Of a stretch of 64,000 bases of DNA, positions 58,401 through 64,000 are shown in pieces. The first letter of the stretch is position 1, and every line of letters begins with the position of its first letter. The stretch comes from Symsagittifera roscoffensis. Taxonomy: Eukaryota; Xenacoelomorpha; Acoela; Convolutidae. Below the pieces are notes generated by a model. It searched no databases. It was not told where the DNA came from and worked only from the letters and a program-made list of their open reading frames with translations. The stretch lies in NCBI RefSeq assembly GCF_963678635.1, contig NC_087062.1, positions 20,757,789 through 20,821,788 on the forward strand, written 5' to 3'. The position numbers and the translations under genes were made by a program.

Positions 58401-59226
58401 TGATTACAGCCATTCTATATGGTCCCTCACACAGCTGACATCTGTACGAGTCAGGAGTGTCTGATGCACCTGCAGATGACTCAGCTGTCAGTTTGTCCAC
58501 ATCCTGGCTGTTTTCCTCGTCTGATTCATTGTCTATGAAGGGCGGCTTTTCTGTTTTGCCTTCTGATATTGCTTGGCTAAAATAGACAAACAAGAGTAAA
58601 AAAACTGAAATTTCTGGAGGCGATAAGTACAGTCGAAAACTTACTTTTTTACAGGCCCGAAATATTGCAAGTCTGTCATTAAAAATGAACCGTTATTTAA
58701 ACTATGTAAATATATCCCGATACTTTTTCCTTGTCAAACTATTTTCCATGTCAAACTATTGGTTTTTCAAGATACTTCACGATAGGAGTAATGATTCAAT
58801 CAAAAACTCATGAATTCAGTTTTCCAGTCGTATCGCAAGGTAAGTTTGGCAAAACTACTGTTTCACTATCGATATTACAAATCAAAACATGACTTAACAT
58901 GCTCAATCGAAAAGTATCAAACGGACTCAATTCACAATTGACAGCTGCGATAATGTAACTTCCAATACAATACGAGTACTACAAAACACGCATACTTAAT
59001 CTCAATAAATAAACTAAATTAATAAAATTATTTCTCTTATCCAGATACCATGCCCTAATCATTCATAGCCCTCGTTCTAAATTTAAGTCGCATGTACTTG
59101 CCTGTCGATAATAGGAACTACGTAGTCTCCGGTTGCTGTGAGCATAGCCCCTGGTGTGTCTTGATTGGCTGGTTTTGTGTGTATCATGGGAATACCAGTC
59201 GCCTTTTTCACAGAAGGAATTGTGGT
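37193..59226 (-). CDS. RBBP6: RBBP6-type E3 ubiquitin ligase / 3'-end processing factor (5' end missing)
   Basis: RBBP6 (Snama in flies, Mpe1 in yeast) is a RING E3 ligase that binds p53/Rb and is a component of the nuclear cleavage and polyadenylation machinery. Exons on the - strand, 5' to 3': 59226-59102, 58576-58368, 55079-54917, 53410-52891, 44053-43902, 43829-43745, 43669-43365, 42347-41979, 41881-41809, 40851-39453, 39290-39021, 38813-38560, 38313-38088 and 37452-37193. Every junction is in phase, and the sum is 4410 nt (1469 residues plus TGA). In order: the linker after the zinc knuckle (1-42); the RING finger with all eight cysteines (about 97-125); a Ser/Gly-rich region; a Pro/Ala-rich region with MSEKEFYARQ, counterpart of the vertebrate EEFYR motif; Arg/Ser repeats; a 466-codon Lys/Glu-rich exon; RS- and Lys-rich segments; and a final KKDKRRK. 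The DWNN and CCHC knuckle exons were not found in the last 4.7 kb and should lie beyond 64 kb. Confidence 0.9.
37532..38035. mobile_element. long-TIR MITE in the last RBBP6 intron
   Basis: The left end GTTAACAGGCAATAAGCATC matches the reverse complement of the right end (GATGCTTATTGCCTGTTAAC). Arms of about 150 bp (37532-37680 and 37886-38035) match with few differences, including ACATGCAACAGGTTCTTTG and TCAATGTGTAA segments. The centre of about 200 bp contains two TTTTAGGTTAA motifs. No transposase. It lies between the last two coding exons, antisense-neutral. Confidence 0.75.
38088..38313 (-). CDS. RBBP6: RBBP6-like penultimate exon
   Basis: A 226-nt exon from TTATTACAG to A|GTAAGC. It encodes RRAPEQVSPTKSKVTALMPD, then RGSKKVSRRDDSDDERDERR and GDHKKRRTDSPAPQRNNN. 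Basic and acidic patches alternate as in the other C-terminal exons. Confidence 0.88.
38560..38813 (-). CDS. RBBP6: RBBP6-like exon: RS-rich segment
   Basis: A 254-nt exon between TTGACCAG and AAG|GTTCAA. It encodes AVITHTRRHKSDKYRRSHSS, GRERDEVYESVGGNGSRKER and RSESRSVSRSRSPYEKRSPS, ending in KKDK. It leaves in phase 0. Confidence 0.88.
39021..39290 (-). CDS. RBBP6: RBBP6-like exon: charged RS-like segment
   Basis: The acceptor TTCTACAG is followed by 89 full codons. The reading contains DKESKKERQRRSSSSDAA, DPEDGPSPAYDKDEKYSVES and RSPSAKRRKADKIVRRRSED. The donor is AAG|GTTTGT (phase 1). The coding frame differs from the one with the longest open reading at this place; it is fixed by the phase-1 donor of the previous exon. 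Confidence 0.87.
39453..40851 (-). CDS. RBBP6: RBBP6-like large Lys/Glu-rich exon
   Basis: This 1399-nt exon contributes 466 codons, starting AGKKKLEEGELESPIVKQRR. It is highly charged and low in complexity: many KKxKK and EEK runs, an RRRSLSPKSAS RS patch, an acidic stretch with DGIDDDEQNNSEEK, and a lysine-only run near the end. It matches the long basic C-terminal region of RBBP6, which holds nuclear localisation signals. The acceptor is TTAATTTAG; the donor is G|GTTAGA in phase 1. Confidence 0.92.
41085..41560 (-). repeat. DR1 dispersed repeat fragment
   Basis: Intron sequence with the DR1 blocks AACATAGCCAACA, TCAAATTGAGAAAACAGG, GCCTTCCCTTTAACGAAGG and GACCTATATTAGAGTCTTC. It matches copies at 56140 and 61085. 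Confidence 0.55.
41809..41881 (-). CDS. RBBP6: RBBP6-like small exon
   Basis: A 73-nt exon between TTCTTTAG and AAG|GTAATC. It encodes ISDPLEAVLKSARQKVEEME and TSSK. It completes the Glu codon started in the RS exon and leaves in phase 0. Confidence 0.85.
41979..42347 (-). CDS. RBBP6: RBBP6-like exon: Arg/Ser-rich domain
   Basis: It encodes LLEKQLQQLVSSDDSSRGAR, then the basic RS-type stretch RRRRSPSPRKSRPEKRAHRE and RSRSGSRTFSKSPKTRSPSP. This is typical of RBBP6 proteins, where the RS domain follows the EFY motif and is thought to interact with splicing/3'-end factors. Boundaries are CATTTAG and GA|GTAAGC. Confidence 0.9.
42802..43000. repeat. perfect 95-bp inverted repeat with 9-nt loop
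   Basis: The left arm 42802-42896 is the exact reverse complement of 42906-43000; the loop is GTGAACATA. The last 20 bases of the right arm are repeated once more directly after it (ATGACAACAATTTTGTT). It lies in the RBBP6-like intron between exons 43669-43365 and 42347-41979. Confidence 0.95.
43125..43335 (-). mobile_element. SINE S2 fragment without tRNA head
   Basis: The blocks ACGAAGTCAGG, TTTTGTTAAGCAAACT and TTGTTAATCGCAAGCG match the distal part of the S2 copy at 60560. The tRNA-like head is missing. The fragment ends about 30 bp before the donor of the Pro/Ala exon, so this intron end was shaped by the SINE. Confidence 0.5.
43365..43669 (-). CDS. RBBP6: RBBP6-like exon: Pro/Ala-rich segment with EFY motif
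   Basis: It encodes PFPPPHMMPPGGAAGLWPGN, an Ala/Leu/Met/Pro-rich run, then FLKPMSEKEFYARQKQLSKK. The last part corresponds to the RBBP6 motif (EEFYRxQRRLKEEEKKK in vertebrates) that follows the proline-rich domain. The acceptor is a tandem NAGNAG (ATAGCAG), so one Gln may be optional. The donor is AA|GTCAGT, phase 2. The reading open past the donor would destroy the phase. Confidence 0.87.
43745..43829 (-). CDS. RBBP6: RBBP6-like exon: Lys/Glu helix
   Basis: An 85-nt exon from TTGATTTAG to CAG|GTTTAT. It encodes LKSLLLDAKKKEEKEIASKA and EKTKSIAQ, probably a charged helix leading into the proline-rich segment. It enters in phase 2 and leaves in phase 0. Confidence 0.82.
43902..44053 (-). CDS. 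RBBP6: RBBP6-like exon: charged linker
   Basis: A 152-nt exon between TTTTAACAG and a weak donor, TT|GTTCGT. It encodes VRENSEDRESSPAGAEFDTV and then a stretch ending KLSQSDAEL. Phase 0 entry agrees with the AAG|GT donor 8.8 kb upstream, and phase 2 exit agrees with the next exon. The joined reading runs into a helical Leu-rich segment (L-L-K-S-L-L-L-D-A-K), which supports the weak donor. Confidence 0.75.
44054..44700. other. RBBP6-like intron, no feature
   Basis: AT-rich intron sequence; nothing recognised. Confidence 0.4.
44895..45610 (-). repeat. DR2 repeat rich in GCCGAAA motifs
   Basis: The words AAGCCGAAA, AGCCGATA and CTATCAAGCCG recur every 15-60 bp, and the block is partly reiterated (ACTAAGCCGATA at about 45195, 45375 and 45550). 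About 350 bp align with 49780-50130, including the shared order ACAAAAC, ATCGATCAAAATGAA, AAGTTA/AAGAATT and CCTATCAAGCCG. Confidence 0.55.
45611..49779. other. RBBP6-like intron, AT-rich, no gene
   Basis: A 4.2-kb AT-rich stretch. Small open frames exist (for example 47706-48110 on the + strand) but have low-complexity composition and no family resemblance. Isolated GCCGAAAA words (47270, 49450) link it to DR2. Nothing else recognised. Confidence 0.4.
49780..50270 (-). repeat. DR2 repeat, second copy
   Basis: Same family as 44895-45610. The segment AGTCCCCTTCACACTCAAAA here corresponds to AGTCACCCTCACCTTCAAAA there, followed by ACGAGGTCACTAAACCGA and CCTATCAAGCCGAAAAAA. Confidence 0.55.
50640..51000 (-). 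repeat. DR1 dispersed repeat fragment
   Basis: Blocks CTTTTGCTGTTCGAT, GGAAATGAACTG, AATTTGAGC and ATACGAGTCTTCAATGC correspond in order to DR1 copies at 41085 and 56140. A further piece lies at 51690-51870. Confidence 0.5.
51360..51630 (-). mobile_element. tRNA-Ser/Leu-like SINE (family S1)
   Basis: On the - strand, 51450-51370 is tRNA-like: A-box TGGCTGAAGGTTAGTGTG, an anticodon-variable region with GAGACTTAATATCTAGGTCG, and B-box AGGTTCGATTCT. It is followed by the S1 body (CACTAGCCACAAATAAAGCA) and the distal AAAGAAGGTCCGTAATATTA. Confidence 0.65.
51631..52890. other. RBBP6-like intron with DR1 piece
   Basis: It contains a DR1 piece (51690-51870) and a short direct repeat of TCTCGCGAT around 52223-52260. 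The rest has no recognised feature. Confidence 0.4.
52891..53410 (-). CDS. RBBP6: RBBP6-like exon: Ser/Gly/Asn-rich linker
   Basis: A 520-nt exon between TGTTTAG and AAG|GTAAGC. It begins TSPGASPHYTPSGNSSPHHG, is low in complexity, has a short acidic helix (VIQEIEQEDGLVSV) and a more ordered stretch around EMSKTLSDLYGAINWDDVAK, and ends in an Asn run. The long 5' extension open upstream of the acceptor is not coding in this model, because it would break the phase of the previous exon. Confidence 0.85.
53728..53892. repeat. imperfect foldback, ~80-bp arms
   Basis: The left arm ends GAGCTTCAAACCACC and the right arm begins GTGGTTTGAAGCTCACC, almost without a loop. The arms match with several differences out to GGTTTTGAGATATGTTG / CAACATATCCCAAACCC. 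It sits in the intron just upstream of exon 53410-52891. Confidence 0.75.
54107..54350 (-). mobile_element. tRNA-Ser/Leu-like SINE (family S1)
   Basis: On the - strand the head includes GCGTCCGTGGCTGAGAGG, GTGCATGAGACTCATAGCCT and a worn B-box (GGGCGAATCCGAG). The body (TGTCCACAAATAGAGCAGAG) and the distal AAGAAGGTCCGTACTGATGC are as in the other copies. The end has a palindrome around GCTCGCAAGCTCGC. Confidence 0.6.
54917..55079 (-). CDS. RBBP6: RBBP6-like exon: second half of the RING finger
   Basis: The acceptor GTGTTCAG is followed by GC, completing the split Cys codon, then ISDRLMKNEKKCYVC (the final Cys pair), then TSLIPNKSLRDAVIKWQND, a close match to the RBBP6 helix after the RING. 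The donor GG|GTCAGT (phase 2) is the one compatible with the next exon. Confidence 0.9.
55345..55992. mobile_element. long foldback element with a tRNA-like loop
   Basis: Two arms of almost 300 bp face each other: ATTTGTTTCAAACAAC ... GTGTGGATGCCTTC on the left (55350-55640), and GAAGGCATCCACAC ... GTTGTTTGAAACAAAT on the right (55705-55985). Pairing continues inward through ACAAATCGCAAAG and GTAGCTGCTTTATTC. The 65-bp loop holds the tRNA-Ser-like head on the - strand (55710-55640; CGTGGCTGAGAGGATAGTGC, B-box GGAGATTTGAATCC). It looks like two head-to-head S1 SINE bodies sharing one head. Confidence 0.65.
56140..57300 (-). repeat. DR1 dispersed repeat, interrupted copy
   Basis: The longest - strand DR1 copy in this intron, with ACATAGCCAACAGACAGTTG, CACGTTTTTCGTGACC, CTTTTGCTGTTCGATATTGG and CGACCTATGTAAGAG. 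A hAT-type MITE (56839-57216) interrupts it, after which it resumes at GTCTGAACTAAATCATCGAC. Confidence 0.65.
56839..57216. mobile_element. hAT-type MITE with 8-bp target-site duplication
   Basis: The ends are CAGGGGCGAATATAGGA (left) and, reverse-complemented on the right, CAGTAGCGTATTTAGCG: imperfect terminal inverted repeats of the hAT type. It is flanked by TGTAAGAG (56831-56838) and TATAAGAG (57217-57224), an 8-bp duplication with one mismatch. The uninterrupted DR1 copy at 61917-61932 shows the empty site, ACCTATATAAGAGTCTG. No transposase inside; a worn relative lies at 21486. Confidence 0.82.
57301..58367. other. RBBP6-like intron, no feature
   Basis: AT-rich intron. A C-run lies near 57722 and a TATCGCGCTTTAA-type segment near 57860. 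Nothing else recognised. Confidence 0.4.
58368..58576 (-). CDS. RBBP6: RBBP6-like exon: first half of the RING finger
   Basis: It encodes AISEGKTEKPPF, an acidic Ser-rich spacer (DNESDEENSQDVDKL), then YRCQLCEGPYRMAVITPCCG and ESFCDDC. This gives six of the eight zinc-binding cysteines of the all-cysteine RBBP6 RING. The donor is ACT|GTTAGT (phase 1). The intron splits the last Cys codon of the CxxC pair. Confidence 0.92.
59102..59226 (-). CDS. RBBP6: RBBP6-like exon: linker after zinc knuckle
   Basis: The exon encodes TTIPSVKKATGIPMIHTKPA and then GAMLTATGDYVVPIIDR, matching position by position the conserved RBBP6 segment between the CCHC knuckle and the RING. It enters in phase 0 after TTTTTTTCATAG and leaves in phase 2. 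Only a GC donor (CAG|GCAAGT at 59101-59096) joins it in frame to the next exon, with no insertion or deletion relative to the human protein. The nearby GT (GTACAT) would break the frame. Confidence 0.9.
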
Positions 59227-59399
59227 CTATGAAAAAAAAAACATTACTAAAATACAACATAACTAAAAAAGTTGAAAAAATTAAATGTTGAAAAAACTAG
59301 AAAATTCTCAAAACCGAGTTTCTCGATTGAACACAACCTGACAATTGGTACGATAGTTTTCGCCTAAAGTCAAAAAGTTTCCAAAAAACTGCGTAAGTT

Positions 59400-60250
59400 T
59401 CTACACTTTGACTTGTTTGAAGGCCATAATTTTTTTCTTAAACAAACTGGGCACGGCCAATTATAAACGTAAGCTTTCAACAACGTATTGTTTCGATTAA
59501 AGCTATGATATCAGATTTGGCAGAATAGCTAGCAGAAAAGTCCAAAAAAACGGACAAAACTCCGAAAAACGGTCAATATTTTAAAAATGTCATTCCCGGA
59601 ACCATAGTTTTTTGTGTAAAAAACAGAGCGGAGCCGCTCATGTAGCAGGAATTTAAGTAACCTAATGTGAGATTTGGGAGGGTAGTTTTCGATTTAAAAA
59701 AAACCAAAAAACTTTCAAAAAAAACGGTCAAAAAATCAAAATTCCCGAGGGCCATAAATTTTGGCGTCAGAAAAAGTGGGAGGTGGTCGCATAATTTAAT
59801 GAGCTTCTCACAACCCCTTCTTAAAATTGAAACCAAAATATCGCAAGAAAGCTCAGATATCGCAGGAAGTTTTCGAGAATATTCAAAGAAATTTGAAAAA
59901 CGGTCAAAATCAAAAATTTGACTTTTGCGAGGGCGAGAAATTTTTGGATAAAAAACTTTGTAAAAGACCGCTAAAGCAGGATAGCCTCCCAGTGCCCGTT
60001 AAATCCCTTGAACCCACAATATCATATTTGAGATGTTAGTTTTCGAGAAAAAAAGAATCACAAAACCGTCAAGAATGAAAAATTTGACTATTCCGAGGGC
60101 CATTACTTTAAGTGTAGGAAAAAATTGGGCGTATCCGCTTATGCAGGGGAGCTTTTCTAAACAGTTTTAATCATTTAAACTAACAACTCAGATTTTAGAG
60201 GGGTAGTTATCGAGAAAGCCACACTTTTTCGAAGGCGGTAAACAGAGGGG
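59400..60250. repeat. ~170-bp tandem family
   Basis: Five units with a GAGGGCCATAA-type core at about 59419, 59590, 59747, 59930 and 60097, each followed by a GCATAATTTA / GCTTATGCAGG block, CTTCTCACAACC and GGGTAGTTTTCGAG. Spacing is 157-183 bp and the units are clearly diverged. Its relative lies at 33970-34960. Confidence 0.65.
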
Positions 60251-60479
60251 TCAAGTAGAAAAAGACTTCAGGGGAGTATCCAGGCACACAGGGAATTCAC
60301 AGGTACACAGGTGGTCTTAAAATTGATATCTTTTTATGAAACTCAGTAGCAGTGTATGAGACAAACAAATATTTTTGCAAAACGTGAAAACATTTTTCAA
60401 AACGAAAAAATAAGTTTCAACAAACCGAGTAGTAAACATACAACCCACTTGAAAAGTGCAGAGGGAAGTGTTAAAATTG

Positions 60480-60860
60480 TGTTTCACTTGAAACGACCCA
60501 AAATTAGGTCATTAGGCCGATGAAAATAGGCCGAATTAATTTGGGCTGAGGTTTTTTGTAAGCGAAAAAAAAAGGAAATACGAAGTCAGGGTAATAAATG
60601 ACCAGACAAATAATTGGCCGACAACTTTATTTGAAACGGAATTTTTCCCGTTTGAAAAAAAACAGGTCCTTCTCAGATTCCAACCAAGGACCTTCCAAGG
60701 CATAATCGTTACCTCCAGGCTTAAGTGACTGGGAACGCAAAGAAGTTTGAATTCATTTTAAACCAACATACAAGTGATTGAAATGATTTTGTTAAACGAG
60801 TTAACGCGGGAAAAAAGTCTATAATCCAGTTTGATAACACTTGCTAATCGCAAGCGTAAT
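60480..60860 (-). mobile_element. DR2 piece followed by SINE S2
   Basis: 60485-60560 has DR2 words (ATTAGGCCGATGAAAATAGG). The S2 copy follows, with a - strand tRNA-like head at 60735-60660 (CTTAAGCCTGGAGGTAACG, B-box TTGGTTGGAATCT) and the distal TTGCTAATCGCAAGCG. Confidence 0.55.
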
Positions 60861-61084
60861 CAGCGTAAAATCGAATATTAAAGTATCGCTGAATAAGAAC
60901 GGGAAGCCTAATAAAATTCTATCAGCCAAAATTAAGTTTTTTCTGGAATTAATTATTTTAGGCCGTTGAACTGGTATATGCTTTTTTGTCTTCAAATTAT
61001 TGCAATCGGAAAGAATCGTTGAGAGGACGCCACTTAATGCTTTCTTTTGAATAAAAAAAACGCAAAAACCAAAAAAAAACATTT

Positions 61085-61957
61085 ACTCATATTCAATAGA
61101 CAGTTCCAAAAAAGTCAATGAACGCAAGTAAAACGAAAAAAAAACTGACTTGTTTTCTGAAAAAATCTTATATTTTGAACTTTAAAGAAAAACATAGCCA
61201 ATCGAAGATTGGAAAAGAGTTTTCCGAATAAAACATGTTCTAAAATCTCAACTTGCCAATTTCAAAGAAAAAAATAGATGCCCTTTAAGCTCTTTGACTT
61301 TCCAGAACAATTTATGGTTGGCGCTTTTTTGATAACATGAACCCAACTAGAGAAAAATGGATCAACAGGTGGAATCTAAAAACTAAATTCCCCTTTCGAA
61401 ACTAGAAACCGTTCAAGTTTTACGTGCCATTTCTACGATCAGATTTGGATAGTGCTATTTACGTCACTTTCAACAGATGAATTTCAATTGAACTCATATC
61501 AACCTAAGTGAATTTATAAATGCATCATTAAGTATGAATGCATATCTGTAGTTAGTAGACTTTTAAGAATTTTACTGAAAACAAATCAGCAAACCTATAA
61601 AAGAGTCTTCATTACGATCATTACTCTTAAAAACATATTGCCTTAAAGGTCTTTGAATTTCTAGAAAAATCTATGATTGACACTTTTTTGATAAAACTAA
61701 CCCAATTTGAGAAAACTGGATCAACAGGTAATTTTTTTATTCCGCCGGGAAATCCGAAAATTACAATCCACATTCGAAACTAGAAGTCGATCATGCTTTT
61801 TGTGACCTTTACCTCTTTGCTGTTCGATAGAGGAAGTTTGCTTTCCTTGCAACAAAATGAATGAACCGAACATAAAAAGAAATCAAATGTCACACCGCGA
61901 AAAAAAAATCAACACGACCTATATAAGAGTCTGAACTACGTTCATCGACTCTAAGCA
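61085..61957 (-). repeat. DR1 dispersed repeat, least interrupted copy
   Basis: Contains the DR1 blocks in order, including the empty hAT target site (CCTATATAAGAGTCTG, about 61918-61933), and ends in GTTCATCGACTCTAAGC. A further DR1-like piece lies at 62160-62600. Confidence 0.6.
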
Positions 61958-62040
61958 AGACAGTAGTCGCAGAAGCTCTCACACAGCATGGACGTACTAC
62001 AGCAATTCTATTTGCTCCCATACCCAGCTGACATCTTAAC
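61958..62040 (-). pseudogene. broken copy of the RBBP6 RING exon
   Basis: About 80 bp match the 3' half of the real exon at 58368-58446 (shared GTCGCAGAAGCTCTC and GCAATTCTAT/GCCATTCTAT blocks). On the - strand it reads RCQLGMGANRIAVVRPCC, where the second RING Cys is Gly, and then a 2-nt deletion shifts the frame so the last CxxC is lost. The donor GTTAGT is changed to GTCTTG. It sits 3.6 kb upstream of the real exon, directly adjoining the DR1 repeat. Confidence 0.7.
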
Positions 62041-62749
62041 TTGAATTTTGTACTTGAACTTGACCATGAACATGTTTTAGATGTTTTCCGAGATAAAAAA
62101 ACAACAACAACAAAACCTAAAAACATTTTTCACGTGGTCTATAGATAAATTATACTAACTCAGTAATATAGCCAACGGACTGTTGTAAAATTGTCAATAT
62201 ATTCAAGTCAAACGCAAAATTATGACTTCATGAAAATTTTTGCAACTTTTGAAATTCGGAGAAAAAAAAATCAGATATACTTATTAAACTCACCCAATCA
62301 GAAAAAATTGAATCACTAGGCAAAATTTATTTTAGAAAATTATTCTCGTTTTATCACGCCATTTGTACATTCTCACGTCAAACAAAATTGACAGAAAAAA
62401 AGGACTAACAGCCAACCAAATTTCCCAACAAACAAAAATGGTTGGATAAGAGTCAATGAACAAGGAAATCGAAAACGATGATTGAATTTTTTGGGAAACA
62501 AATTTTGAATTAGTTAAAATATCACATTTGAGCTCTTCGCATTTCAAAACAATTTATGATGGGCACTTTTTCCGTGATACTCACCCAATTACAGATCAAT
62601 AGTGGACGTTTTTATTCCGATACAAAATCTTAAACTTAAGTTCAGTATTCTAAAACCATTCACGTATTAGTTCAATTTAACAACCCCCCCCCCCAATTAG
62701 ACCAAGTTAAGATCCTCCACCCCAGCGTTGAATTTACATGGGGCAGAAC

Positions 62750-62850
62750 AGTGCCGAAATACAACAGTGCCGAAAAAAAATTAAGTTCAGCAGTGCCGAA
62801 AATGAAAACTTTGTTCAACAGTGCCGAAAATATGAACAAAATTCAATATA
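62750..62850. repeat. CAGTGCCGAAA short repeats
   Basis: The word CAGTGCCGAAA occurs four times at irregular 15-40-bp spacing. It is related in sequence to the GCCGAAA words of DR2. A run of 13 C lies just before (about 62683-62695). Confidence 0.6.
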
Positions 62851-62859
62851 TTAAGTGCG

Positions 62860-64000
62860 GCAATCAAAAATTAAACGGCAAAAATTTACCATCTTAAGTG
62901 GCACTTAAAGATTATGGGAGATAAAATTTAGACGTTTTGCCGCCAAAATAATTGTTTAATTTGTACTTGGAGACTTTTTGGCGCCGAAATTGGAGTGATT
63001 TTCTTTGATAATTAGCGTCAGTAATTTCTCGATCTTTCGAAATTGCGTCAAAATTAATCTGAAAATTTCCCGTGTTGGATGTTAATTTTGCCCCATGTAT
63101 TATCCATTCACGTACTAATAGAGAGCGGAATTTGTCTTCCTCTTTACAAATGAACTTTAAATTACTTGAATTCAGAAATGATCATAAAAATTTTAAAAGA
63201 CGCGCGCGAAAAATCAAATTTGAGATTGGCCTTAAGAAAAGAACGCCTATGACCTAAACAGGTGATAAATCATTTCGAGCATCAAGACTTAAAACCAGGG
63301 TCTTCTTACTTATTCCGCCCAAAAATCAATATTTCAACATTTTGAGCTGAAACCATTTTGCTTCGATTTCTAATTCTAAATTTGATTGGCTAATTCTAGC
63401 CAATCAAGTTTCAGCACCATTTCAAAATGTTTTGTTCACAACTTTAAGTCGACTTATAAATAAGCCGCATCAGCCAAAAACTTTAATAAGCTCGATACCT
63501 ATTCAAGTTTGATATCTATTCAAGTTAGATATCTATTCAAGTTTGATAGCTATTCAAGTTTGATAAGATAACCTGCATAGTTTTACCTAGACCATAATAA
63601 AAACTCAGAAAATAGCTACAGGAAAAATGCCAAACATCTGCTCAAAATTCGGCCTTGTTAGAAATCGGCTAAAAATTGAAATAATTGCATTTGTAATAAC
63701 CAAACGAATCAGAGTGATTAATGTTTTTGTTGGTGGAATCCCTTATACCGGAAGGACCGAATGCGCGAAAATAAAAATCAGCCAATCATATTTCAGTAAT
63801 CTAAAATTTGGAAAGAAAGTAAATATTTCCAGCGACTGAATATTGATATTGGCCGAATATAAAAACGGCAGAAATATGCAAATTTTTCAAATTGTCACTG
63901 ACCGCTGCCGAATTGGAACAAATTTTATATTTCAAGGGTTTCGTTAAGAAAGAAGCGAAATATTGCTTCATTTACTTCATTTTAATTGAATAGCAATTGC
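62860..64000. other. right edge, no gene recognised
   Basis: Apart from the minisatellite and scattered GCCGAA words (63840-63900), nothing is recognised. Upstream RBBP6 exons (DWNN, zinc knuckle) were looked for on the - strand and not seen. Confidence 0.35.
63495..63570. repeat. minisatellite, ~19-20-bp unit
   Basis: Four units of TATTCAAGTTTGATATC with small variations, in tandem. Confidence 0.8.

Noticed and set aside
59090-59100. GT donor (GTACAT) for exon 59226-59102
   Set aside because: It would put the RING exon out of frame. The adjacent GC donor preserves the conserved reading.

Overview
The window is nuclear DNA of an AT-rich metazoan, most likely an invertebrate. The genes are split by introns of up to about 9 kb, acceptors are short (typically TTTAG, with weak pyrimidine tracts), stop codons follow the standard code, and the non-coding DNA is full of SINEs, foldback elements, tandem arrays and retroelement relics. 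I cannot name the phylum.

Two host genes converge tail to tail. On the + strand, 11.2-21.0 kb holds the last exons of an RNF213-type giant E3 ligase. On the - strand, 59.2-37.2 kb holds a nearly complete RBBP6-type gene. I rebuilt 14 consecutive RBBP6 exons: second half of the zinc-knuckle linker, RING finger, Pro/Ala-rich segment with a KEFY-type motif, RS segments, a long Lys/Glu exon and a basic C-terminus. All splice phases agree and the total is 4410 nt including the stop. The DWNN domain and the zinc knuckle should lie beyond 64 kb.

Layout: 0-10.7 kb is a tandem array of about ten ~1.1-kb units (five spacings of exactly 1093 bp) derived from a BEL/Pao-like gag fragment on the - strand. 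The RNF213 intron at 11.4-20.0 kb carries a 2521-bp tandem duplication that copied a phase 0-0 exon of 78 nt together with two tRNA-Cys-derived SINEs. From 22.7 to 33.4 kb is a G-poor, decayed block with an envelope-type glycoprotein relic on the + strand and three copies of an unrecognised coding-like repeat. From 33 to 37 kb are SINEs and a ~150-bp tandem family.

Inside the RBBP6 introns are a long-TIR MITE, a perfect 95-bp palindrome, tRNA-Ser-like SINEs, foldbacks, a hAT-type MITE with an 8-bp target duplication inserted in a dispersed repeat, a 170-bp tandem family and a broken copy of the RBBP6 RING exon. The two genes share no obvious pathway. Both encode ubiquitin ligases: RNF213 acts at membranes and lipid droplets, RBBP6 in nuclear mRNA 3'-end processing and p53/Rb biology.
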